A stretch of DNA of 64,000 nucleotides, from positions 305,912 through 369,911 of the forward strand of contig SVOW01000001.1 of the NCBI GenBank assembly GCA_015066175.1. Reading direction: 5' to 3'. The DNA is from Oscillospiraceae bacterium. Its GTDB lineage: Bacteria; Bacillota; Clostridia; Oscillospirales; Acutalibacteraceae. Below the pieces are notes generated by a model, which searched no databases, had not been told where the DNA came from, and was given only the letters and a program-made list of their open reading frames with translations. Made by a program: the position numbers and the translations under genes. Of this stretch, positions 18,484 to 26,691 are shown in pieces. How positions within the stretch are numbered: the first letter of the stretch is position 1; each line of letters begins with the position of its first letter.

Positions 18484-20076
18484 TCAGTTATAAATTATAT
18501 AGACAGGTAAATTTGTAACTGTCAATCTTCTTCCCACAGAAATTTCGTTGCCAAACATATCGTAGGCCTTGTAATCACCTTCAGGTGTAGCAACTTTTGT
18601 TTTGTCACCAAGGCTATAGTAAACGAGAATTTTTTTGCCGTCTGCCAGATATTCGTCAATTACAAGATTTTTTTCGTTTGAAATGTTTTTCACAAAATCT
18701 GCATTGCCGAGAAAACGTATAACTGTGCCATAGGAAATTACAACTTCTGTCGGCTGAAGATATTCGTTGAAAAATGCAAAATTGTTGATATCATTTTCAG
18801 GTGTGACCGTTTTCCTGAAAGCAAATGAAACAAAACCATCTGCCCCTGTTGAGCGTGTGTAAAGAGCTTTGCAGGCAATGGTAGCAGCATCTGTGCCGCC
18901 GACTCCGCTTTCACTGTTGAAACCACCTGATGACAAACCTGCCGATTGTGTAAGAGAAAGCATTCTGTTTGCGTAATCAAAGTAATTATCAAGTCCGTCG
19001 TGGTTATGATAGCCAAAATTGTCAAGTAAGTTTTTATCAATCAATTCTGCAGATTTCTGATAGAAAACAAGGTTGCTTTCTTTTTCTGCAACAGCAAGAC
19101 CTCCTGAATAAACATATGCTGACGGATTTTCATTTTTTAATACTGTTGCAGTGTTTTCAAGCAGTGAAAAATATTCTTCATTGCTTCCTGCAAAGAAAAA
19201 GTAATTAGGCTCATTCCATATTTCCCACAGAATATCAGGGTTGTGAGCATAATGAACAGCCACATCGGTTGTGAAAGATAACCACAGTTTTTCATCGGGA
19301 GGATAAGTCCAACCCATTGCTTCATCGTAGTTTTCCTTATAACCGTCTGCCGCAGACCATCTGCCTGCATTGTAGCCCAAAAGCCAGTTATATTTCATTC
19401 CGCGTTCATTCACCTTATTTACAAGATAATCCTGAACAGAAAAATTCACTTCACCATAAGGCTCTGTCTGCATAGCACCCCAGCCTACACTGTCTTCACG
19501 TACAAGGTTTACTCCGAGATATTCAGCTGTGTCGAGAATTTTATCAACTGACTGAGCTTCTGTGTAACCGGGAAGCTGAAAGCCTTCGCCCCATGTGTAT
19601 GCACGGGTAATATATGGCTGAATTCCGTAATAAAAATCATCGCTTGCCTGCTTATTTTCAGGTAAAACACCAACATTGAAACTGTATTCTTTTCTATCGG
19701 TAAGTTCTATTCTGACAGTAAAAATTCCGTTTTTATCTGATGAAAAAGAAAAAATATTATACGGTTTTTCAGAATCAAAAGTAAAATATCCGCGCTTTTT
19801 AAAATCTGCCTGCTCACTTGTTACGGAAACTTTAGCCGTTTTTCCGTCAAGTGTATCATTAAGACACTCTGCAACAACACTGATTTCTTCATCAGGCTCA
19901 AGCAGATTGCCTTCTGCAATAACACCGAAACGCAGATTTTCATCTTCTCCGTTTACATAATATTCTGTTACGTCATCTGTCTGCGTTACAGTAATCTGTT
20001 TTTCAGGAAATAAACCTACTAAAAACATATCTGCAGCAAACAGAATTGACATTATGAAAGATATAATCTGCACCAT
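18484..20076 (-). CDS. GH39-like clan GH-A glycosidase, membrane-anchored or secreted
   Basis: 530 residues. A hydrophobic N-terminus (about 1-22) is followed by a beta-rich region (about 30-140) and a TIM barrel. IWNEPN near residue 290 is the acid/base Asn-Glu of clan GH-A and FNSESG near 390 contains the likely nucleophile Glu, about 100 residues later. A small beta domain closes the protein. GH39-type beta-xylosidases and alpha-L-iduronidases share this layout, but GH5 or an unclassified family cannot be excluded. AAGGAG precedes the ATG and a TTGAAA-18-TATAAT promoter lies upstream, divergent from the serine hydrolase gene. Substrate not known. Confidence 0.72.
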   Translation of the reverse strand: MVQIISFIMSILFAADMFLVGLFPEKQITVTQTDDVTEYYVNGEDENLRFGVIAEGNLLEPDEEISVVAECLNDTLDGKTAKVSVTSEQADFKKRGYFTFDSEKPYNIFSFSSDKNGIFTVRIELTDRKEYSFNVGVLPENKQASDDFYYGIQPYITRAYTWGEGFQLPGYTEAQSVDKILDTAEYLGVNLVREDSVGWGAMQTEPYGEVNFSVQDYLVNKVNERGMKYNWLLGYNAGRWSAADGYKENYDEAMGWTYPPDEKLWLSFTTDVAVHYAHNPDILWEIWNEPNYFFFAGSNEEYFSLLENTATVLKNENPSAYVYSGGLAVAEKESNLVFYQKSAELIDKNLLDNFGYHNHDGLDNYFDYANRMLSLTQSAGLSSGGFNSESGVGGTDAATIACKALYTRSTGADGFVSFAFRKTVTPENDINNFAFFNEYLQPTEVVISYGTVIRFLGNADFVKNISNEKNLVIDEYLADGKKILVYYSLGDKTKVATPEGDYKAYDMFGNEISVGRRLTVTNLPVYIIYN

Positions 20077-20106
20077 GAAAATTCTCCTTGCCTGATTTAT
20101 ACTTTG

Positions 20107-20136
20107 ATTATATCACAATAAAACTGCTTTTTTCAA
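20107..20136 (-). promoter_or_regulatory. Sigma-A-type promoter for the GH39-like gene
   Basis: On the minus strand: TTGAAA, 18-base spacer, TATAAT with an extended TG. Confidence 0.6.
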
Positions 20137-20234
20137 TACAAACAGAAACATTACACAATTAATTTAATCTGCAGCAGTATTGACCTGTGCACACCTATTG
20201 ATGTAAAATAAAAAACATGAAAGGGGTGAGGTCT

Positions 20235-21308
20235 GTGTTTCAGAAATCTTCAGAAATTGTACGCTCAGGTGTGGGAAAAGCTTTTCCTTGTGCGGCAGTT
20301 GCTATCGGTGCAGGTCATAAAATTTTTCTGCGTGAATTTTTCGGCAATCGCCAGGTTGAGCCTGAAGTTTTTAGCCTTACAGAAAACACTCTTTTTGACC
20401 TTGCTTCATTATCAAAACTTGTTTCAACAACTATGGTTGCATTGAAATTCATAGAAGAAGGCAAACTTTCTCCTGACGATAACATAGGCAAATTTCTCAC
20501 TTACACCGGTAATTTCAGCGATTGTAAAATACACCATCTTCTGACACACTCATCAGGTATGACTGCAGGAATTGCTTTGTTCAATATGCCACACAAAGAA
20601 AACGATGCACTGCTCACTATTCTTGATTCCGACAGATGCTATAACACAGGAGAAGACGTTGTTTATTCCTGCATGGGATATATTGTGTTGCAACGTATTC
20701 TTGAAAAAATAAGCAATGAAACGCTTGATTGCCTTGCAAAGAAATATGTTTTTGACCCTCTCGGCATGAAAAACGCCTGCTATAATCCTGATGCAGAAAC
20801 AACAATTGTTGCTGCAACTGAACTTTATCCGCACACGGGAGAATGGGCAACAGGTCATGTACATGATGAAAACGCTTACTTTCTTGGCGGTGTGGCAGGA
20901 AATGCAGGTGTATTTGCAAATCTTGACGATATGATTTCTTTTGCAGGAATGTGTTCAAAAAAAGGAATTGCCAAAAATGGTGACATTTATCTTCCGGAAG
21001 AAATTTTTAACCTTGCAATCAGAAATTACACTCTTGACAAAAAAGAGTCAAGAGGTTTAGGCTTTCAGCTGAAAGGAAATCAGACTTTTCCCTGCGGAAA
21101 ACTTCTGTCACAAGGAAGTTACGGCCACACAGGTTTTACGGGAACAAGCCTCTATGTCGATTATGAAACAGGGCTATGGGGAATACTTCTCACCAACGCC
21201 GTTCACTATGGCAGAGAGAATAAAGGTGATTACCTTAATCTGCGCAAAGCTTTTTATGATACAATGATTACAGAATACAGAGATTTAGAAAAGAACATTA
21301 CAAAATAA
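20235..21308 (+). CDS. Serine hydrolase of the class C beta-lactamase/penicillin-binding fold
   Basis: 357 residues. The GTG at 20235 is preferred because AAAGGGGTGAGG lies just before it; the ATG at 20217 has no binding site. Family motifs are SLSK (active-site Ser and Lys, in the DLASLSKLVSTTM region), LLTHSSGM, the YSC variant of the YxN motif and HTGFTG near the C-terminus. Such proteins include esterases, D-amino peptidases and beta-lactamase-related enzymes. There is no signal peptide, so a cytosolic esterase or peptidase is more likely than a beta-lactamase. Followed after 162 bases by the LCAT-like copy B, which has its own promoter. Confidence 0.88.
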   Translation: MFQKSSEIVRSGVGKAFPCAAVAIGAGHKIFLREFFGNRQVEPEVFSLTENTLFDLASLSKLVSTTMVALKFIEEGKLSPDDNIGKFLTYTGNFSDCKIHHLLTHSSGMTAGIALFNMPHKENDALLTILDSDRCYNTGEDVVYSCMGYIVLQRILEKISNETLDCLAKKYVFDPLGMKNACYNPDAETTIVAATELYPHTGEWATGHVHDENAYFLGGVAGNAGVFANLDDMISFAGMCSKKGIAKNGDIYLPEEIFNLAIRNYTLDKKESRGLGFQLKGNQTFPCGKLLSQGSYGHTGFTGTSLYVDYETGLWGILLTNAVHYGRENKGDYLNLRKAFYDTMITEYRDLEKNITK

Positions 21309-21410
21309 AAAAATTTTGCGGTGCATATGTGCTTAAAGCACCTGCCAATCAGCATTTTACCGAAAAGATAACTTTTCTTTTGTTCAAAAAGGCGAAAAAA
21401 TAAAAGCTGA

Positions 21411-21439
21411 TTGCAAATAAGCCTTATAAATGTTAGTAT
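21411..21439 (+). promoter_or_regulatory. Sigma-A-type promoter for LCAT-like copy B
   Basis: TTGCAA, 17-base spacer, TAGTAT, 31 bases before the start codon. Confidence 0.5.
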
Positions 21440-21470
21440 ATTTACATAATACATAAAGGAGGCAGAAGAA

Positions 21471-23408
21471 ATGAAAAAAATTATTGCTTTAATTCTCACT
21501 TTCGCAATGCTTGTGTGTGCAGTGGCAGTGCCCGCTTCAGCTACAGAAACAAGCACACCTGCTGTGCCTGCAACAGAAGACGCTTTCAAAAGTGTATTCG
21601 CAGAGGGCGAAAACAGTCTTATTGTTTTCGTAACAGGTATCGGGCAGAGTTACTCTTATCTTTTTGATGAAAGCTACACGGCTGATGGTGCTTTCGAAAA
21701 AGGTACACTTCAGGATTATGAAAACTATGCTCCCCTTATTGCAGAAGGCAAATACACAACAAGATGGAATCTTTTCAACAGCTTTGATGAAGCTTTCTCC
21801 GACACAGGCACAATATTCACAATTGTAGGGCTTGTGGTTGAGCTTCTTGTTTCATCTGCAATCAGAGGCAATGTTATCGACCAGGATAAAGTTGAATCAC
21901 TTATCAGCAATCTTTTCAAATTCAACCTTGTTGACGAAAACGGCAACAGCCATCCCCGTGTTGTAACACCAAGATACGCAATGCCTGTTTCAGAATATCC
22001 TTATGCTGAAGGTGCAGACGGAAAACTCCGCAGCGAAGCAAGAGAGCGTTTTTTCTCTGCAATCCCCTGCGAAGATATTGCAAAAGAAACTTTCGGCGAA
22101 AATTATGAAGATTATCTTTATGTTTACAACTACGGTGCTTTTTCTTACACATCAAAGAATGTGGAAGGTCTACACGATTTTATTGAAACAATCCTTGCAA
22201 ACAACAAAGTAGGTGCAAAAGATGTTGTGCTTATTCCTATGAGTATGGGTGCTTCTGTTGTTTCTGCATATATGGATGCATACCCCACAGTAAAAGAAAA
22301 CCACATCAGACGCGTTATTGGTATTGTAGGCGCATGGGACGGCACCGAAATTATTGCAGATATGCTCACTCAGCAGTATTGCGATAATTCTGCAGACCTT
22401 TTCTACAACGGACTTATCAGTGACCTTGTAGGTGAGCCTTGGGGATATCTTATCAACGTCGCACTGAGAATTTTCCCCAAACAGGTTTTACGTGATTTTA
22501 TTGACGCTGCACTCAAAGGTCTTGCAACTGACCTTTTCGGACCTACTCCCTCACTTCTCAATATGGCACCCCTTGACAGATATGACGAAATCAAATGGTG
22601 CATTTCTTCTGACGTGGTAAGAAAAGAAGTTGATGCTTTCTATGCAGCGAAAGCACGACTTCCCCAGACTATGAAAAACCTTGAAGCAGAAGGCGTTACT
22701 TTCTCATTCATCGCAGGCTACGGTCTTCCTTTCGGTGCTTGCACAAGCGACTACAGCCTTTTCGGCTTTATGAAAAATGCACCCACAACAAACTCTGATG
22801 AAATTATCAACATCGATTCAACTGCACCCGGCACATCATTTGTGCCCTATGGTCAGAAGTTTGAAGATACTGCAGGCAGAGAGCTTTCACCTGACGGCTC
22901 ACTTGATATTTCAACTGCACTTTTCAAAGAATCTTCATGGTATTTCTACGAGCAGAAGCACGAGCTTGAATACAACAACACTGCTCTTTCACTTGCTCTC
23001 AACCTTGCAACAGGCGAAATCAAAACTGTTGCAGACTGCGACAACCCCGATGAAGATAAATACTATTATCCCCAGTTTAACGATGCAAGAAACCTTAAGC
23101 CTCTTGTAAGAAGCTATATTCCCGACCTTGAAAGATACTGCGAAGAAACAGGTTATGTGCTCACAGCAGACCAGCAGGCAATTCTCGACAAAGCAGAAAA
23201 AATGACTGAATCTACTCTCAACGATTACGACAAAGACAATGCAGTTATGGATGAAGTACGTGCTATGCTTGTTGAAATCGGCGTATATGCACCTGACGCA
23301 GAGCCTGAAACAATTGACGTTATTCTCAACTTTGTGCTCAAAGCGCTCAACGACATTGTTTATTCAGTGGTAGGTCCTAAAGGATTCATTGATATTATCA
23401 TTAAATAA
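21471..23408 (+). CDS. Secreted LCAT-like alpha/beta-hydrolase, copy B
   Basis: 645 residues with a signal peptide (cleavage near ASATET). Paralogue of the minus-strand gene ending at 12419: both have an N-terminal oxyanion-like segment (VTGIGQS here), a degenerate nucleophile elbow (Ser258 in PMSMG, first Gly missing), a hydrophobic helix pair, AGYGLPFG, and SPDGSLD followed about 25 residues later by a His (QKH). The DGSLD...H pattern resembles the Asp/His part of LCAT-type triads (DGTV). AAAGGAGG precedes the ATG. The gene has its own promoter and terminator. Probably an extracellular esterase or phospholipase; the substrate is not known and an inactive binding role is possible. Confidence 0.75.
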   Translation: MKKIIALILTFAMLVCAVAVPASATETSTPAVPATEDAFKSVFAEGENSLIVFVTGIGQSYSYLFDESYTADGAFEKGTLQDYENYAPLIAEGKYTTRWNLFNSFDEAFSDTGTIFTIVGLVVELLVSSAIRGNVIDQDKVESLISNLFKFNLVDENGNSHPRVVTPRYAMPVSEYPYAEGADGKLRSEARERFFSAIPCEDIAKETFGENYEDYLYVYNYGAFSYTSKNVEGLHDFIETILANNKVGAKDVVLIPMSMGASVVSAYMDAYPTVKENHIRRVIGIVGAWDGTEIIADMLTQQYCDNSADLFYNGLISDLVGEPWGYLINVALRIFPKQVLRDFIDAALKGLATDLFGPTPSLLNMAPLDRYDEIKWCISSDVVRKEVDAFYAAKARLPQTMKNLEAEGVTFSFIAGYGLPFGACTSDYSLFGFMKNAPTTNSDEIINIDSTAPGTSFVPYGQKFEDTAGRELSPDGSLDISTALFKESSWYFYEQKHELEYNNTALSLALNLATGEIKTVADCDNPDEDKYYYPQFNDARNLKPLVRSYIPDLERYCEETGYVLTADQQAILDKAEKMTESTLNDYDKDNAVMDEVRAMLVEIGVYAPDAEPETIDVILNFVLKALNDIVYSVVGPKGFIDIIIK

Positions 23409-23417
23409 ACAATCAGA

Positions 23418-23452
23418 TAATCCCTTACAACATAGTAAGGGATTATTTACTT
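23418..23452 (+). terminator. Terminator after LCAT-like copy B
   Basis: ATAATCCCTTAC/GTAAGGGATTAT hairpin with a T-rich tail. Confidence 0.82.
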
Positions 23453-23526
23453 TTCAGTTTTTTTATATTATAATTATTTTATAAATTTACTCTTTTCTCT
23501 ATAAAATCTTATGTGGAGGTCAGGTT

Positions 23527-25620
23527 ATGGAAAAAGCAACAAAAACAAACCTTGTTGCAAAAGCCAAAAACTTTATCAGCACCGTAAAAGAATACTGGCA
23601 TGAGCCTGCAAAAGGCAACTATATTCCTTATAAAGAAATAGCAAGTTTAAGCGGTGCAGGCTTCGGCGTTTACTGGACTGTATTACTTGCCGCTGCAATA
23701 GGTCTTGACGCTTCAAACTTCATAGTGGGCGCAAGTATCGGTCTCAGACCAAAAGATCTTGCTGTTATGCTCATTGTGGCAAACCTCGTAGGCATTCCTA
23801 TCGGTATATTCCGCAGTTGGTACTACGATAACCACAAAATGGATGGTGGCAAATTTCTACCGTTTATCAGAAAAACAGGTCTGCCTATCGTTATTATTTC
23901 AACAATTTTCGTGTGGCTTCCTTATGAACATATGCAATATATGACCAAGGCCGTTGTTGTATGGTTTATGTATATGCTCCTCAATATTTTCCTTTGCTTC
24001 TATAACGAAAGTTACACTTATTTCCAACAGATTATAACACCCGATGCTCAGGAGCGGGCAAATGTAATGAGCATATCACAGGTTATTTATTCTCTTGCTC
24101 CCACAATCACCGGTCTTTTCATTCCTCTTATTGCAGGACTTACATGGGGACTTAACAATATCTGGACTTACAGGGTGATATATCCTTTCTTCACTGTTGC
24201 CGGACTTATAATCGGCACAATATTCTTCCGCAAAGTCAGAGAAAGGCTGATTCTCCCCAAAAAGCAACCTGAGCCTGTAAGGTTTTTTGACGCTATACGT
24301 GAAGTTGCAAAAAACAAATATTACTGGATTATTCAGGCAGCAGCCTGGGTTGTTTTTCTTGAATCAGGATACGGCGTGGTACTCGGCTGGTCTTTTGTTT
24401 ACGGTCACGGCGGACAATATGAGCCGTCTCTGGGGCTTGCCAACACTATTATCGGCAATGCAGCTTTGTGGTCAATGCTTTTGTGCCCGTTTGCTATAAA
24501 ATGGATGGGCAAAAGAAATCTTCTCATTACCGCAAATGCAACTAATATTGTGCTTCTGCTTATTCTTTATTTTGTATACAAAAACCTTATTCTCGTTTGC
24601 ATTATCTGGTACATAAACTCGTTCATCAATACTTTCTGGAACATCGTTCAGCACAACATAAGTGCTGATATGAGAGACTATCACCAATGGAAAACAGGTG
24701 TCAGGGTTGACGGCATGTTCGGACCTCTGGGGATGATCGGCACAATTATCGGCTTCTTTACAGGAATGGTTTATCCAACAATTTATGAAAAAATGGGATT
24801 GCTGGAAGATTATAATGTGCTTTATAACGACACAATGAGAAACAACCTTTTTGAAGTGCTGATTCTTTTCTCTGCATTTGGTGCTCTTTTAAACCTTATT
24901 CCCTTCTGCTTCTATGACCTTACGGAAAACAAACACAAGGCATATGTGGATGTACTCAAAATCCGTGCAATGTTTGAAAACCACTCTTTGGGAATGCTGG
25001 AAGATGAAGAACTTTCATCTGCAATGGAAATTATACACGAGGCAAAAGAAAATTACGGCAAAGAAAAAGTCACCGTTGATAAAAAGTCTGACAAAGCTTT
25101 ACTCAGGAAAGCAAAAGAAACAAACCTTGCAATTGAACGTGCTTCTATAATTATGGAAGATCTGAATAAATTTTCTACAAAAGCAGGTAAATTAAGACTT
25201 TCTCAGGCACAAGAAGATATGGAAAGCGGAATTGATCACTTCTATGAAGATGCTTATGAATTATTGAAAAAAGCAAAATCAATGCCTAAAACCACAAAAG
25301 AAGAAAAAGAAATCCGTTCAGATGCAATCAGAAACGCACGCATCAAAAAAGAATCTTATTCACTTACTTTAAGATACGGCAAAGATTACATAACGCCTCC
25401 TGATGAAAGCAGAAAAGAAGAAATTCTTTCTCGCGAAGCAAAGAATTTTGCCGATAGCATGAAAATCAGACATGATCTGAAACGATACCTTAAAGATGTG
25501 TCTGTTCACACAAGAATTATCAAACCATATACGGATGCAAAAAATCTTATTGCACAGGCAGAAAATTATACTCATTACGAAGAGCTTGAAGAAATGTATG
25601 CTGCCTTAGAAACAATTTAA
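23527..25620 (+). CDS. GPH-family sugar transporter with long cytosolic C-terminus
   Basis: 697 residues. Residues about 1-470 form a 12-helix MFS fold of the glycoside-pentoside-hexuronide type, with a conserved-looking RSWYYDN loop after the second or third helix and a DYHQWKTGVR loop. The usual family length is about 450-500. The extra ~220 residues after the last helix are charged and helical, coiled-coil-like, rich in Glu, Lys and Ala, with no catalytic motif that I recognise. A GGAGG-type site precedes the ATG. It is the first gene of an operon with the GH18-like (19-base gap) and GHL6-like genes, so it probably imports the oligosaccharide these act on. Confidence 0.88.
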   Translation: MEKATKTNLVAKAKNFISTVKEYWHEPAKGNYIPYKEIASLSGAGFGVYWTVLLAAAIGLDASNFIVGASIGLRPKDLAVMLIVANLVGIPIGIFRSWYYDNHKMDGGKFLPFIRKTGLPIVIISTIFVWLPYEHMQYMTKAVVVWFMYMLLNIFLCFYNESYTYFQQIITPDAQERANVMSISQVIYSLAPTITGLFIPLIAGLTWGLNNIWTYRVIYPFFTVAGLIIGTIFFRKVRERLILPKKQPEPVRFFDAIREVAKNKYYWIIQAAAWVVFLESGYGVVLGWSFVYGHGGQYEPSLGLANTIIGNAALWSMLLCPFAIKWMGKRNLLITANATNIVLLLILYFVYKNLILVCIIWYINSFINTFWNIVQHNISADMRDYHQWKTGVRVDGMFGPLGMIGTIIGFFTGMVYPTIYEKMGLLEDYNVLYNDTMRNNLFEVLILFSAFGALLNLIPFCFYDLTENKHKAYVDVLKIRAMFENHSLGMLEDEELSSAMEIIHEAKENYGKEKVTVDKKSDKALLRKAKETNLAIERASIIMEDLNKFSTKAGKLRLSQAQEDMESGIDHFYEDAYELLKKAKSMPKTTKEEKEIRSDAIRNARIKKESYSLTLRYGKDYITPPDESRKEEILSREAKNFADSMKIRHDLKRYLKDVSVHTRIIKPYTDAKNLIAQAENYTHYEELEEMYAALETI

Positions 25621-25639
25621 ATATATAAGGAGAATAATT

Positions 25640-26659
25640 ATGGAAATTTTTATTGAAAGAATCATAGCGTTTTTTTCTTCACTTGCAATTATATTTGCTA
25701 ACTTTTTAGGAGTTAACCCTCCTACGGAAAAAGTCGAAAAATTCAGAGTTACCGCATATGTGGTTGCTACGCAGAATTATTTTGAAGGAAGCCTTCATAC
25801 TGAAGATTTTGACATAATAACAGATGCTATTCTTTTCGGCTGTGCCAGATTTGACAGCGAAGGAAATGTTCTTTGCGATGAAGATACCCTTGAAACTTCT
25901 CTTGCAAACCTCCGCAAAGTAATCGGCGACAGAGATGTTAATATTTCTATAAATCTTCTCGGACCCGGCGGACATACAGATTCTGACGTGTGGGAAGATC
26001 AGATGGAAGCACAGAGTGATGAACACAACAAAGCTTTTTCAAGCGGTGTGCTTGAAGATAATATTATTGCGTTACTTGATAAATATGATTTTGACGGTGT
26101 ACACTTTGATTACGAATATCCCCTTTCAAATAAGGCCTGGAGATATTTCAATGATTTTATTGTGTCACTGGATAAAAAATTAGGCTCCTACACTTTAGGC
26201 GTTGCATGCAGCGATTGGAATATAAAATTTTCTTCTGAATCAATCCAGGCTATTGATACTTTCGAGCTTATGCTTTACGATATGTCTGATAAAAACGGCA
26301 GACATTCAACATATGAGGATATGGTAAAGGGTGCGCCGAAATCAGGACTTTGCGGCATACCTCTTGAAAAAACGAACATAGGTCTCCCCTTCTACGCACG
26401 TCCTTCAGATATGTCTGCGTATTGGTATGACTATGTGAGCTATTACGACAAAATTGACGAAAACGGCTGGTATCATTGCGATAACATCAATAAGGATTTC
26501 TGGTTCAACACTCCTGATGTTATTGAAAAGAAAACTGATTTTGCCATTAACAACGGTTTCGGCGGAGTTATGATATGGCACTACAACTGCGACCTGCCCT
26601 CATCTCATGAATATTCACTTCTGGGTGCAATAAACACTGCAGTTGAAAATAATTATTGA
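25640..26659 (+). CDS. GH18-like glycosidase, secreted or membrane-anchored
   Basis: 339 residues with an N-terminal hydrophobic segment (about 5-25) and a TIM barrel. The GH18 signature appears as FDGVHFDYEYP: the Glu proton donor and the Asp two residues before it are present, but the first Asp of the DxD pair has become His (DxxHxDxE in place of DxxDxDxE). VTAYVV and the late GGVMIWHYNCD strand fit GH18 barrels. Members cleave beta-1,4-linked N-acetylglucosamine in chitin, N-glycan cores or peptidoglycan. Operon position after a GPH transporter suggests generation of transported sugars. AAGGAG precedes the ATG. Confidence 0.82.
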   Translation: MEIFIERIIAFFSSLAIIFANFLGVNPPTEKVEKFRVTAYVVATQNYFEGSLHTEDFDIITDAILFGCARFDSEGNVLCDEDTLETSLANLRKVIGDRDVNISINLLGPGGHTDSDVWEDQMEAQSDEHNKAFSSGVLEDNIIALLDKYDFDGVHFDYEYPLSNKAWRYFNDFIVSLDKKLGSYTLGVACSDWNIKFSSESIQAIDTFELMLYDMSDKNGRHSTYEDMVKGAPKSGLCGIPLEKTNIGLPFYARPSDMSAYWYDYVSYYDKIDENGWYHCDNINKDFWFNTPDVIEKKTDFAINNGFGGVMIWHYNCDLPSSHEYSLLGAINTAVENNY

Positions 26660-26691
26660 TAAATCATCAGACACAAGGAGTTACAAAAAAC

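Noticed and set aside
20235..21308. Secreted beta-lactamase
   Set aside because: It has the fold motifs but no signal peptide, and YSC replaces YxN, so an esterase or peptidase is more likely.
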